16,774 bases of DNA from positions 1 through 16,774 of the forward strand of contig JAZBPA010000021.1 in assembly GCA_036351435.1 (NCBI GenBank), read 5' to 3'. A program made the position numbers and the translations under genes. Positions 7,576 to 14,748 of the stretch are shown here, one piece after another. The DNA comes from JAAUQA01 sp036351435 (lineage in GTDB: Bacteria > Pseudomonadota > Gammaproteobacteria > Competibacterales > Competibacteraceae). Every line of letters starts with the position of its first letter. Position 1 is the first letter of the stretch. Below the pieces are notes generated by a model. It saw only the letters and a list, made by a program, of their open reading frames with translations. It was not told the origin of the DNA and did not search any database.

Positions 7576-8705
7576 AAACCTGTGCCTCCCATCATGACCG
7601 CGAAAAACGCATTGGCGATAATCACCAGAAAGATCGCTTGGACCACGCTTTGGGTGGTTTGTCGGCCCACGCTGTCCGCGCCACCGCTGACTTGAAATCC
7701 TTGATAACACCCCACGATAGCGATGATGGCAGCGAATACCGGCGTCTTACCAATTCCGTAGAGGAAGGATGTCAAGGAAACGACTTGAGGAATACGATTG
7801 AGAAATTCCCGAAACCCTACATCCAGTTGCACGCTAGCGATAACCATACCGCCCAAAATACTCATCGCGCAACCAAACAAGGTGAGCAAGGGTAACACCA
7901 GGATGAGCCCAAATAATTTAGGCAAGACCAGCACATCGAAGGGATGAATACCGATGGTGCGTAGCGCATCGACCTCTTCAGTCACATTCATGGTGCCGAT
8001 TTGCGCGGTGTAGGCTGAACCGGTGCGCCCGGCAACGATGATGGCAGTTAACAGCGGAGCCAGTTCCCGGACCATGGACAGTGCGACTAAGTCAACAATG
8101 AAAATATTAGCGCCGTAATAACTGAGTAGATCCCCTCCTTGATAGGCAATCACCACCCCGATGAGAAACGTCAGCAGGCCAACGATCGGTAGTGCATCCA
8201 ACCCAGCGCGTTGAATGTTCGCAAACAAGGCCTTCCAACGGATGCTGCCAGGCCGTAACAGCGTGCGCAACAGGGTAGCGGTGATTTCTCCCAAAAAGGC
8301 TAACATGCTGAGCGCATGTTCCACTTTATTCCAGGCTTGATAGCCGATTCGTGCTAGCGGATTTAGCTGTGACGAACTAGGAGTGCGGGTTGTTGCGGCG
8401 GTTTGCTGACGTTCTTCGACCAGTGTCAGCAAGTCGCTGTATTCGGGACGCCAGTCGTGCCATTCAACAGTGCGTCCGGCCTGTCGCCACTCAGTGACCA
8501 GATTGAGCAGCATTAGCGCGCCCGCCGTGTCTAAGGCGTCGATCCGGGTACCACTCAACTGTATCGTACCGCTTGGCCAGTGCCGCGCACTCAGCCGTTG
8601 CGATAAGTCCACGATACCCAGCAGGGTCCAGGCTCCGATACAGAATAACTGACCCTGCTCGACATCGATATTGGCAGGGGCAGCGGTATCGGTCAGGTTA
8701 GCCAT
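7572..8705 (-). CDS. MlaE-family ABC permease fused to an N-terminal STAS domain
   Basis: This is the membrane component of the lipid transporter. From the ATG at 8705 it is 377 residues. Residues about 12-100 form a STAS domain with IDALDTAGALML, where D59-T60 matches the Asp-Ser/Thr position of MlaB and anti-sigma antagonists. Residues about 135-377 are the MlaE permease, with several membrane helices and the family hallmark EEVDALRTIGIHPFDVLVLPK (243-263). In E. coli Mla the STAS protein MlaB is a separate subunit; here it is fused. A TTG codon lies directly before the ATG, between it and the nuclease TGA, and is a less likely start. The 3' end overlaps the ATPase start by 4 bp. Family knowledge places the STAS domain next to the ATPase as a stability or activity regulator. 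Confidence 0.95.
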   Translation of the reverse strand: MANLTDTAAPANIDVEQGQLFCIGAWTLLGIVDLSQRLSARHWPSGTIQLSGTRIDALDTAGALMLLNLVTEWRQAGRTVEWHDWRPEYSDLLTLVEERQQTAATTRTPSSSQLNPLARIGYQAWNKVEHALSMLAFLGEITATLLRTLLRPGSIRWKALFANIQRAGLDALPIVGLLTFLIGVVIAYQGGDLLSYYGANIFIVDLVALSMVRELAPLLTAIIVAGRTGSAYTAQIGTMNVTEEVDALRTIGIHPFDVLVLPKLFGLILVLPLLTLFGCAMSILGGMVIASVQLDVGFREFLNRIPQVVSLTSFLYGIGKTPVFAAIIAIVGCYQGFQVSGGADSVGRQTTQSVVQAIFLVIIANAFFAVMMGGTGL

Positions 8706-8708
8706 CAA

Positions 8709-9293
8709 TCAACGCGGATTAAGCTTACGCCATTCCCAAGGGGTCTGCTGAGCGCCGGGCGTAGCCCAGATCCCGAGTTGTCCGCGTTTGGCTTCGGCTT
8801 GCGCCTGTTGGTAAATGGGGAAGCGGTTGTATTGCTCGTAGACTGCTGCGTAACCCTGCCGCACCATTTCCAATCCCACGTCCTGATCGCTGACATACAG
8901 TTGTGCAACAACCCGGTTATAGCGATCAATGTCCTGAACGGCTAAACGTACCGAACTGCTCGGCAGCAATGCCTGCAAGCCCTGGCGCGACTCATCACCC
9001 CAGGGTTTTTGGCCCATTTCCGGCGCATCAATGCCGTAAACCCGGATAGACAACGTACCGTTTTCGCAACTCACCCTGACGGTATCACCGTCGGAAACTT
9101 TGCTGACGTCGCAAACCAATTCAGACCCTTTTGCAGGCAGCGGTGCTTTAGGTTCTTCCAATAACCTGCTGACAGCAAACACGGCGATTACTAGAACAGC
9201 GATGATGATCGGACTACTACGCTTGCGTCGACGCGTATTACGCAACTCTTTGCGCAGAAAGGATTGCACCCATTTTAAGATGTCGCGTTTCAC
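8709..9293 (-). CDS. Membrane-anchored thermonuclease (SNase-like) protein
   Basis: The 194-residue protein has a very basic N-terminus (1-27), one hydrophobic helix (28-44) and then a staphylococcal-nuclease fold. Residues equivalent to the metal and catalytic set of Staphylococcus nuclease are visible: D68 and D70 in SDGDTV, R84, D89 and E92 in RVYGIDAPE, and R127 in DRYNR. It is therefore likely an active calcium-dependent nuclease, tethered to the inner membrane with its domain in the periplasm or exported. The start is GTG at 9293; a stop codon lies two codons upstream in frame, so no longer start exists, and the Shine-Dalgarno is poor. The stop lies only 3 bp before the permease ATG, suggesting co-transcription with the lipid transporter. 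No functional link between the two is established. Confidence 0.92.
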   Translation of the reverse strand: MKRDILKWVQSFLRKELRNTRRRKRSSPIIIAVLVIAVFAVSRLLEEPKAPLPAKGSELVCDVSKVSDGDTVRVSCENGTLSIRVYGIDAPEMGQKPWGDESRQGLQALLPSSSVRLAVQDIDRYNRVVAQLYVSDQDVGLEMVRQGYAAVYEQYNRFPIYQQAQAEAKRGQLGIWATPGAQQTPWEWRKLNPR

Positions 9294-9329
9294 GCTTTAC
9301 GTCCGTATTCCATAATGTTCTAGTGATCA

Positions 9330-9354
9330 GCGGTTCTCCGCAAAGGAAAACCGC
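9330..9354 (-). terminator. Ten-bp hairpin between metY and the nuclease gene
   Basis: On the minus strand the arms pair over 10 bp with a 5-nt loop; one pair is U-G wobble in the minus transcript but would be a C-A mismatch in a plus transcript. It starts 12 nt after the metY stop codon. No U-run follows, so it may be an inefficient terminator, an mRNA-stabilising 3' end, or a leader structure for the nuclease gene. Confidence 0.4.
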
Positions 9355-9366
9355 CGCAGGATTCTG

Positions 9367-10641
9367 TTAGCGTGCCGCCGCCAGGGCCTGTTCAATATCG
9401 CTGATAATGTCGTCGATGTGCTCCAGCCCGATGGATAGTCGCACCAAGTCTTCAGACACCCCCGCTTTCGCCAATTCATCGGGTGATAACTGCCGATGGG
9501 TAGTCGTTGCCGGATGACAGGCCAACGATTTGGCATCGCCGATATTGACTAAGCGGGTGACCAGTTGCAAAGCGTCGATGAACTGCGCACCCTTTTCTAG
9601 CCCACCCGTGATACCGAAACTGAGAATACCCGAGCCTTTGCCGCGCATGTATTTATCGAGCAGCGGTTTTTCTGGGTTATCGGCAAGGCCGGGATACCTG
9701 ACCCATTCCACCTGGGGGTGACCGCGCAGATACTCAGCCACTGCCAGCGCATTGTCGCAATGGCGATCCATACGCACCGGCAAGGTTTCAATACCCTGCA
9801 TAATCAGGAAACTGTTAAACGGTGAAATCGCTGCTCCCATGTTACGCAGCGGCACTACTCGGGCGCGGGCAATATAGGCAGCCGGTCCCATCGCTTCGGT
9901 GTAAACCACGCCGTGATAAGAGGGATCGGGTTCGTTCAGCTGGCGGAACCGCTCTTTGTGCTCGGCCCAGGGGAAGCGCCCGGTATCCACTAACAAGCCA
10001 CCGATAGTGGTGCCGTGACCACCCATGTATTTGGTCAAAGAATGCACGATGATGTCGGCGCCGTGCTCAACTGGCCGACACAGATAGGGGGTAGGCACGG
10101 TATTGTCCACAATCAACGGCACGCCGTGGGCATGGGCGACACTCGCCAGCGCACCGATGTCCACCACATTAGCAGCGGGATTGCCGATGGACTCGCAGAA
10201 TACCGCCTTGGTTTTGTCATCAATCAGCGCTGCTAGCGCGTCCATATCCCGATAATCGGCGAACCGCACTTCGATGCCGAAACGCGGCAAGGTATGGGCG
10301 AATAAATTATAAGTGCCGCCGTATAAGGTGCTGGTGGTGACGATGTTGTCGCCGGCGTCAGCAATGGTCATGATTGAATAGGTGACCGCCGCTTGGCCTG
10401 AAGCCAGCGCCAAACCGCCGACACCGCCTTCCATTTCGGCGACTCGCTGTTCCAAAACGCCGGAAGTGGGGTTCATTATCCGGGTATAAATATTGCCGAC
10501 CACTTTCAGATCGAATAAATCAGCGCCGTGCTGGGTGTCGTCGAAGGCGTAAGAGGTGGTTTGATATATCGGCACTGCAACCGCTTTAGTGGTTGGATCC
10601 GGCTGGTAGCCACCGTGAATCGCCAGGGTTTCAAGTTTCAT
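9367..10641 (-). CDS. metY: O-acetylhomoserine sulfhydrylase (aminocarboxypropyltransferase) MetY
   Basis: MetY is a cytoplasmic PLP enzyme that makes homocysteine from O-acetylhomoserine and sulfide, the direct sulfhydrylation route to methionine. The 424-residue length fits MetY, which is longer than the related MetB and MetZ enzymes. Visible motifs are TLAIHGGYQPDP near the N-terminus, YTRIMNPTSGVLEQR (52-66), SGQAA (81-85, phosphate binding), VDNT with D179 facing the PLP ring nitrogen, and SLTKY with the Schiff-base lysine K204 followed by MGGHG. The start at 10641 gives the expected MKLETLAIHGG; its Shine-Dalgarno is weak. It follows thiL in the same direction after 77 bp, and hairpins flank it on both sides, so it may be its own unit. 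The assignment is firm at family level; use of acetyl versus succinyl homoserine is inferred. Confidence 0.95.
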   Translation of the reverse strand: MKLETLAIHGGYQPDPTTKAVAVPIYQTTSYAFDDTQHGADLFDLKVVGNIYTRIMNPTSGVLEQRVAEMEGGVGGLALASGQAAVTYSIMTIADAGDNIVTTSTLYGGTYNLFAHTLPRFGIEVRFADYRDMDALAALIDDKTKAVFCESIGNPAANVVDIGALASVAHAHGVPLIVDNTVPTPYLCRPVEHGADIIVHSLTKYMGGHGTTIGGLLVDTGRFPWAEHKERFRQLNEPDPSYHGVVYTEAMGPAAYIARARVVPLRNMGAAISPFNSFLIMQGIETLPVRMDRHCDNALAVAEYLRGHPQVEWVRYPGLADNPEKPLLDKYMRGKGSGILSFGITGGLEKGAQFIDALQLVTRLVNIGDAKSLACHPATTTHRQLSPDELAKAGVSEDLVRLSIGLEHIDDIISDIEQALAAAR

Positions 10642-10664
10642 CGCGTTAATCCCAATGTGTTAGT

Positions 10665-10687
10665 CCGCTGTTGGTTTTTGTCAGCGG
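10665..10687 (-). repeat. Inverted repeat in the thiL-metY gap
   Basis: CCGCTG and CAGCGG form a perfect 6-bp stem around an 11-nt A-rich loop (minus strand), about 30 nt past the thiL stop and 23 nt before the metY start. There is no T run, so it is not a clear terminator. The 77-bp gap is too short for a typical SAM riboswitch. Confidence 0.3.
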
Positions 10688-10718
10688 TTGGTTAACCTTT
10701 AGTGTTATGTGGAATCAT

Positions 10719-11687
10719 CTAAGCAAAGTGATCATAGCCTAACCGTACGGGTTGATAGACTGTCCCATCGGCCCGTAGGTGGCGTAAACCGAGTTCAGTT
10801 TCAATGACCCCGATTTGGGTGCAGGCACAATCCCAGCCAGCCGCCAAATCGAGAATACGCTCTACCTGTGCAGGCGGTGCCGTAAAGCATAGTTCATAAT
10901 CATCCCCTCCCGCCAAGGCCATAGCGATGGCTGTATCCGCATAAGTGGCTAATGCTGGTGAATACGGCAGTTGGTCGACCTGCAGACTAGCTCCGAGACC
11001 GCTACTTTCCAGAATATGACCTAAATCTTGGGCCAGCCCATCGGAAATATCGATTGCGGCGCTGGCCAGCCCACGCAGTTCTAGACCTTGACGAATCCGG
11101 GGAGTGGGTTTGTCCAGCCGAGTTTGCAGATAGGTGGCCTGTTCCGAATCACTGGGGGGTGTTAAGCGACCCTGTAAAATCGCCAATGCCATCCCGGCAT
11201 CACCGGGGGAACCGGTAACAAAAATCAAATCCCCCGGATTCGCTCCATCTCGCCGTAATGCCTGATGTCCTGGCACGAAGCCGTGGGCTTGCACGCTGAT
11301 GCTCAAGGGGCCATGGGTGGTATCGCCGCCTACCAACTGAACTTGGAACTGTCCTGCTAAGGCAAAAAAACCCTCGCAAAAGGCCGCCAGCCAAGACTCA
11401 TCTGATTCCGGTAAGGTTAACGCTAGCGTGGCCCAAGCGGGGACAGCACCCATGGCCGCCAAATCGCTGAGGTTCACCGCCAGCGATTTATGCCCGATAC
11501 CGACAGGATCGGCATCACTCGCAAAATGAATGCCGGCCACCAACGTATCCAGAGTGACTGCCAAGGCAGCATCCTGGGGAACCCGGAGCAGCGCACAGTC
11601 ATCGCCGATACCCAGCAGCACATCCGCTCGCTGGGTAGGGCGGGATGCCAAGTAACGACGAATGAGATCGAATTCTGACTGCACCAT
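10719..11687 (-). CDS. thiL: Thiamine-monophosphate kinase ThiL
   Basis: ThiL phosphorylates thiamine monophosphate to the active cofactor thiamine diphosphate with ATP in the cytoplasm. The 322-residue protein matches the family along its length: EFDLIRRYL (5-13), GIGDDCALL (26-34) with metal-binding aspartates, TLDTLVAGIHF (45-55), VNLSDLAAMGA (71-81), GGDTTHGPLS, GSPGDAG, AIDISDGLAQDLGHI, GGDDYELCF and the C-terminal GYDHFA, nearly as in E. coli ThiL. The ATG at 11687 gives the expected N-terminus although the Shine-Dalgarno is weak. In many gammaproteobacteria thiL sits between nusB and pgpA. Here neither is next to it; a DUF502 membrane protein gene precedes it by 21 bp, probably in one transcript. 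Confidence 0.97.
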   Translation of the reverse strand: MVQSEFDLIRRYLASRPTQRADVLLGIGDDCALLRVPQDAALAVTLDTLVAGIHFASDADPVGIGHKSLAVNLSDLAAMGAVPAWATLALTLPESDESWLAAFCEGFFALAGQFQVQLVGGDTTHGPLSISVQAHGFVPGHQALRRDGANPGDLIFVTGSPGDAGMALAILQGRLTPPSDSEQATYLQTRLDKPTPRIRQGLELRGLASAAIDISDGLAQDLGHILESSGLGASLQVDQLPYSPALATYADTAIAMALAGGDDYELCFTAPPAQVERILDLAAGWDCACTQIGVIETELGLRHLRADGTVYQPVRLGYDHFA

Positions 11688-11708
11688 CAGGTTATCGCGT
11701 GAAAGCCA

Positions 11709-12407
11709 TCAATTGTCCGGGGCATCGGTACTGAGCGGCTGACTGCTTTGGCTGTAGTGAATTTTTTCTGGAGCTACCGCGCCTCCAGAGATAATAAAGG
11801 TCATCGCCTCATCAATGCTCCAATCAGTCGAGATTAGCCGATGCCGGGGAATGATCTCCAAATAGCCGGAGGTCGGATTCGGGGTGGTTGGTACATACAC
11901 CGCCGCCAGTTCTTCACCGCTGTCTTCATCAACCAATAAGCGGGTGACGAACCCCACCGCTTTCATTTGAGGCGTGGGAAACTCAATCAGCACCACGCGT
12001 TGCAAACCATCAGAACGGGGTTGTAGTGAGGTGATCAGTTTCTTGGCTGAACCGTAGACCGTTTGCACCACCGGCAAGCGGTCGAGCGCCGATTCGAAGG
12101 CGTGGATGATCCGCCTGCCGAGCACGAAGTTGACGCTCCAGCCCAACACATAGAGCGCAATCAGGGTAATCAGAGCAGCAATTATATCCTGGAACCAGTG
12201 ATTCAATAGCCATTGCGCGAGGGCTGGGGAGTCGTGTTGAATGTTCTTGGACAGTGCACGGACCCAAGGCATACCAAACTGAGACAATTGCCCCAGAATG
12301 AAATCGAATACAACCCAGGTAAACCAGAGTGGGATAACGGTCAACACGCCGGTCAATAAATATCTTCTCGCATGGGGTACTTGCGGAACTTTTGGTTTTT
12401 TGGCCAT
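11709..12407 (-). CDS. DUF502 family membrane protein
   Basis: This 232-residue protein matches the conserved DUF502 family, whose function is not established. After a basic N-terminus it has a first membrane helix (about 16-40) with the family pattern RRYLLTGVLTVIPLWFTWVV, a second helix (about 71-94), then a soluble domain. That domain has ESALDRLPVVQTVYGSAKKLI, VLIEFPTPQMKAVGFVT, and VYVPTTPNPTSGYLEIIPR, which are the usual conserved blocks. The C-terminus is a short polar tail. The gene lies 21 bp upstream of thiL in the same direction and is divergent from the rhodanese gene, with 96 bp between the two starts. The link to thiL is positional only. Start chosen at 12407 because it gives the family-typical short basic N-terminus; Shine-Dalgarno weak. 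Confidence 0.92.
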   Translation of the reverse strand: MAKKPKVPQVPHARRYLLTGVLTVIPLWFTWVVFDFILGQLSQFGMPWVRALSKNIQHDSPALAQWLLNHWFQDIIAALITLIALYVLGWSVNFVLGRRIIHAFESALDRLPVVQTVYGSAKKLITSLQPRSDGLQRVVLIEFPTPQMKAVGFVTRLLVDEDSGEELAAVYVPTTPNPTSGYLEIIPRHRLISTDWSIDEAMTFIISGGAVAPEKIHYSQSSQPLSTDAPDN

Positions 12408-12491
12408 CGGCTATTCTCAAGTCGGAACGGGTCTTGTGAGCTTAAGTCCTTCCTGTTACGGTTCGCTAATCTACATCATTCAATCATTCTC

Positions 12492-12497
12492 TAAGGA
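12492..12497 (+). promoter_or_regulatory. Shine-Dalgarno of the rhodanese gene
   Basis: TAAGGA lies 6 nt upstream of the ATG at 12504 on the plus strand and fixes this start. The 96-bp divergent gap to the DUF502 gene must hold promoters for both directions, but I saw no hexamer pair close enough to consensus to call. Confidence 0.6.
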
Positions 12498-12503
12498 ATT
12501 GCT

Positions 12504-13325
12504 ATGTCTGCGTTGAATCTTCCCGTACTCATCGAATCCGAGCAACTCGAAGCGCATTTACAGGAAACGGGTTTACTGATTGTGGACTTGCGCAATCCCA
12601 ATACTTACCTGCAGGGTCACATCCCCGGAGCGGTGAACTTGGGTTACGCTAACATCATCCAAGCTGTGCCGCCTGCTATGGGGATGTTGCCCGATGAGGC
12701 ACGGCTGAGTGAGGTGCTTGCCTCGCTCGGCCTGACCGCAGATACTCATGTCGTCGCTTATGACGATGAAGGCGGTGGTCGCGCCAGTCGGTTGCTATGG
12801 ACCCTGGATACTTTGGGGCATCAACATTTCTCGTTGCTAAACGGGGGTTTGCAAGCATGGGTTGCTGGGGGGCATGCCTTGTCGCAGCAAGCCACTCAAC
12901 CCGTGGCTGGCGCTTACCATGCCGAATTCACCAATGGTCAGGCCATTGCCGACAAGGATTACATACTTTCACGGTTGGGCCAACCGGACCTGGCTTTGCT
13001 GGACACCCGTTCCCCCGGTGAGTATCAAGGCTTGGATGTGCGGGCGGCGCGCGGCGGACATATTCCGGGGGCTGTGAATATGAACTGGATTACTGCTATC
13101 GATCAACCGAATCAGCTGCGCTTCAGACCGGATGCGGATCTGCGCGCTGTGCTGGAAGGTCTCGGCGTGACACCAGACAAAGAAGTGATCGTGTATTGCC
13201 AGACCCATCACCGGTCGGCCCACACCTACATGGTACTTAAGCACTTAGGGTACCAAAAACTGCGTGGTTATCCCGGGGCTTGGTCAGAATGGGGCAACGA
13301 TCCGGCGTTACCTTGCGAGCGGTGA
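12504..13325 (+). CDS. rhdA: Thiosulfate sulfurtransferase (two-domain rhodanese, RhdA-like)
   Basis: Rhodaneses move a sulfane sulfur from thiosulfate to cyanide or other thiol acceptors through a cysteine persulfide. The 273-residue protein has two rhodanese domains (about 8-125 and 150-270), each with a HIPGA motif (39-43 and 186-190). The C-terminal domain holds the active-site loop CQTHHRS with C232. This loop is the one described for Azotobacter vinelandii RhdA and differs from the CRKGVT-type loop of bovine rhodanese. In the N-terminal domain the equivalent position is Asp (YDDEGGG, about 86-92), so that domain is non-catalytic, as is usual. It is the only plus-strand gene in the window and converges on the rhomboid gene with 10 bp between stop codons. 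The physiological acceptor cannot be read from the sequence. Confidence 0.93.
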   Translation: MSALNLPVLIESEQLEAHLQETGLLIVDLRNPNTYLQGHIPGAVNLGYANIIQAVPPAMGMLPDEARLSEVLASLGLTADTHVVAYDDEGGGRASRLLWTLDTLGHQHFSLLNGGLQAWVAGGHALSQQATQPVAGAYHAEFTNGQAIADKDYILSRLGQPDLALLDTRSPGEYQGLDVRAARGGHIPGAVNMNWITAIDQPNQLRFRPDADLRAVLEGLGVTPDKEVIVYCQTHHRSAHTYMVLKHLGYQKLRGYPGAWSEWGNDPALPCER

Positions 13326-13335
13326 TGCGTTAAAC

Positions 13336-13980
13336 CTAACTTTCGTTCTCTTCCTCATCTTCCCAGGCATAGCGTTTGCTTGGTGGCGCATCTAAGTTTC
13401 GAAAAGCGATCGCCGCCAGCAAACCGATTATCGCGGCGGCTAAATGAGTCTCCCAGGACACGCCTGCCTTAATCGGCAATACTCCCCAGGCTAGCGTGCC
13501 GTACAGAAAATACACCAGCATTGAGGCCGCGATGGCGCGCATATCGCGGCGTAAAATACCTGCCACAAAAATATAGGTTGCTAACCCATAAACCAGTCCA
13601 CTCGCCCCAATATGTATGGAAGCCCGACCAAATAGCCATACCCCGAGTCCGCTGCCCAGATAAACGGCCGGAATCACCCGGAATGCCCCAGCCGGATACA
13701 GATACAAAATTCCGGTGCCCAGCACCAGCAGTGGTACAGAGTTGGAAAACAAATGAGCGAAGCTGCCATGCAGCAATGGTGCAAACGGAAGTCCGATCAG
13801 GCCATCAATATGGCGAGGAAAAATACCGAACCGCTTCAACTGCAAGCCCAGCAACCAGTCCAGTCCAAAAATTAGCCACAATAACGCGACGAAACAAAAT
13901 GACAATTTCAACGCCAAGCGAAAGTTGAGCTTGGCACGTTCAGAACCGGTGTAGTTCGGGTCAGGTAAGGAGATCTTCAT
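13336..13980 (-). CDS. Rhomboid family intramembrane serine protease
   Basis: Rhomboids cleave membrane proteins inside the bilayer with a Ser-His dyad. The 214-residue protein has about six membrane helices. HGSFAHLFSN (71-80) supplies the conserved His and Asn (H76 and N80, comparable to H150 and N154 of E. coli GlpG). GASG (125-128) holds the nucleophile S127, and ETHLAAAIIG supplies H179, so the catalytic set is complete. It lacks the large cytoplasmic N-terminal domain of GlpG and ends in a soluble, strongly acidic tail (WEDEEENES). GAGG at 13985-13988 is the Shine-Dalgarno for the ATG at 13980. The gene stands alone: a 231-bp non-coding stretch lies upstream, and the downstream neighbour is convergent. 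Substrates are unknown. Confidence 0.94.
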   Translation of the reverse strand: MKISLPDPNYTGSERAKLNFRLALKLSFCFVALLWLIFGLDWLLGLQLKRFGIFPRHIDGLIGLPFAPLLHGSFAHLFSNSVPLLVLGTGILYLYPAGAFRVIPAVYLGSGLGVWLFGRASIHIGASGLVYGLATYIFVAGILRRDMRAIAASMLVYFLYGTLAWGVLPIKAGVSWETHLAAAIIGLLAAIAFRNLDAPPSKRYAWEDEEENES

Positions 13981-14183
13981 AATGCCTCAAAAGCGGTATG
14001 CCTGCTCATCTGGCAACTTTGCGAGCTGGAGCCGATTTGGAACTGGCCGGGGTAATCGAAGGGAAGCACAGCGGTCGGAAGTAAGGATCACGCATTACAC
14101 GTTACTTTCATTCATGCATCCTACTGGGTTTTGCTAGATAAGATTCTGTAGGAGTTACCCCATGCCCACTTGGTTTGTTAAAT

Positions 14184-14200
14184 TATCCATTTGATGGATA
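14184..14200. repeat. Perfect 7-bp inverted repeat in the 13981-14211 intergenic region
   Basis: TATCCAT and ATGGATA flank a 3-nt spacer just past the stop of the small membrane protein gene (14212). It could be a 3' hairpin for that gene or an operator-like palindrome. No T run follows on either strand. The rest of 13981-14211 holds no gene I can support. Confidence 0.35.
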
Positions 14201-14211
14201 TGGGTATCTCC

Positions 14212-14568
14212 TTAAGCTGAAGGCTGTTTAGTTGTTATTCGTTTCTTGACAAGGATTGTTGCGAGCTTTGCTAATATCCAAAAGCTATGCAGAGCGTAAA
14301 GCGCAACAGGCATCCAGATGAGCCAATCGTTCGTTACGAGATTTGAAAGTACTGCGAAAGCAATGACCCATACTAAAACAAGGCAAACATTCACAATCCC
14401 GGATAAGAGACGTCGTTCCAGCCAGCCAAGAATCCCTGCAAGCAATACGACAAATATGGGAGAGAGCGCGGCGAGAGCGATTGCGTTTGATATATGCTGC
14501 GCATGTGCGGCGGGTGACACGATGATTAGCAGCAAAGTGTATGAAATATATCTCAAGGCAGAAATCAT
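14212..14568 (-). CDS. Small hypothetical membrane protein with signal peptide
   Basis: I do not recognise this 118-residue protein. It starts with a convincing signal sequence (MISALRYISYTLLLIIVSPAAHA, likely cleavage after A23), followed by three hydrophobic helices at about 28-49, 56-77 and 82-106. The tail is basic (KKRITTKQPSA), probably cytoplasmic. The ATG at 14568 has no Shine-Dalgarno: the preceding bases are C-rich. No other ATG, GTG or TTG start exists in frame before an upstream stop. Base composition is lower in G+C than that of actP. The clean signal peptide and helix pattern argue for a real gene; the lack of a ribosome site argues against strong expression. It sits downstream of a terminator-like hairpin and so is probably independent of actP. 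Confidence 0.6.
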   Translation of the reverse strand: MISALRYISYTLLLIIVSPAAHAQHISNAIALAALSPIFVVLLAGILGWLERRLLSGIVNVCLVLVWVIAFAVLSNLVTNDWLIWMPVALYALHSFWILAKLATILVKKRITTKQPSA

Positions 14569-14646
14569 GAGAGGGGGGCAAGCAACATATTTTAAGTTGT
14601 ATCGCCTTCCTGCTTTAGTTCATTCACCTGCCTAATCAGTTTTTTA

Positions 14647-14678
14647 AAGACCGCCCAGCTAAATCCCCGGGCGGTCTT
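14647..14678 (-). terminator. Terminator-like hairpin downstream of actP
   Basis: AAGACCGCCC and GGGCGGTCTT are perfect 10-bp arms around a 12-nt loop, about 70 bp past the actP stop. The stem is GC-rich, but the following bases on the minus strand are TAAAAAAC rather than a T run, so efficiency is uncertain. A second, weaker C/G inverted repeat lies between it and actP (14708-14729). Confidence 0.6.
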
Positions 14679-14748
14679 CCCTCTGCTGATCAGATCCTAT
14701 CAGCCAGCCCCGAAGCTCGACCTCCGGGGTCTGCGTCAAGCAAACAGA

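Noticed and set aside
7576..7710. Longer N-terminus for the ABC ATPase starting at 7710
   Set aside because: The extra 45 residues lie inside the permease gene and do not resemble an ATPase start; the ATG at 7575 overlapping the permease stop gives the family length.
10642..10718. SAM riboswitch upstream of metY
   Set aside because: The gap is only 77 bp, with one simple 6-bp hairpin and no multi-helix core or terminator/antiterminator pair.
12010..12420. Minus-strand open frame of 136 codons overlapping the DUF502 gene
   Set aside because: It is an alternative frame of the DUF502 gene, which has conserved family blocks and membrane helices; this frame has neither.
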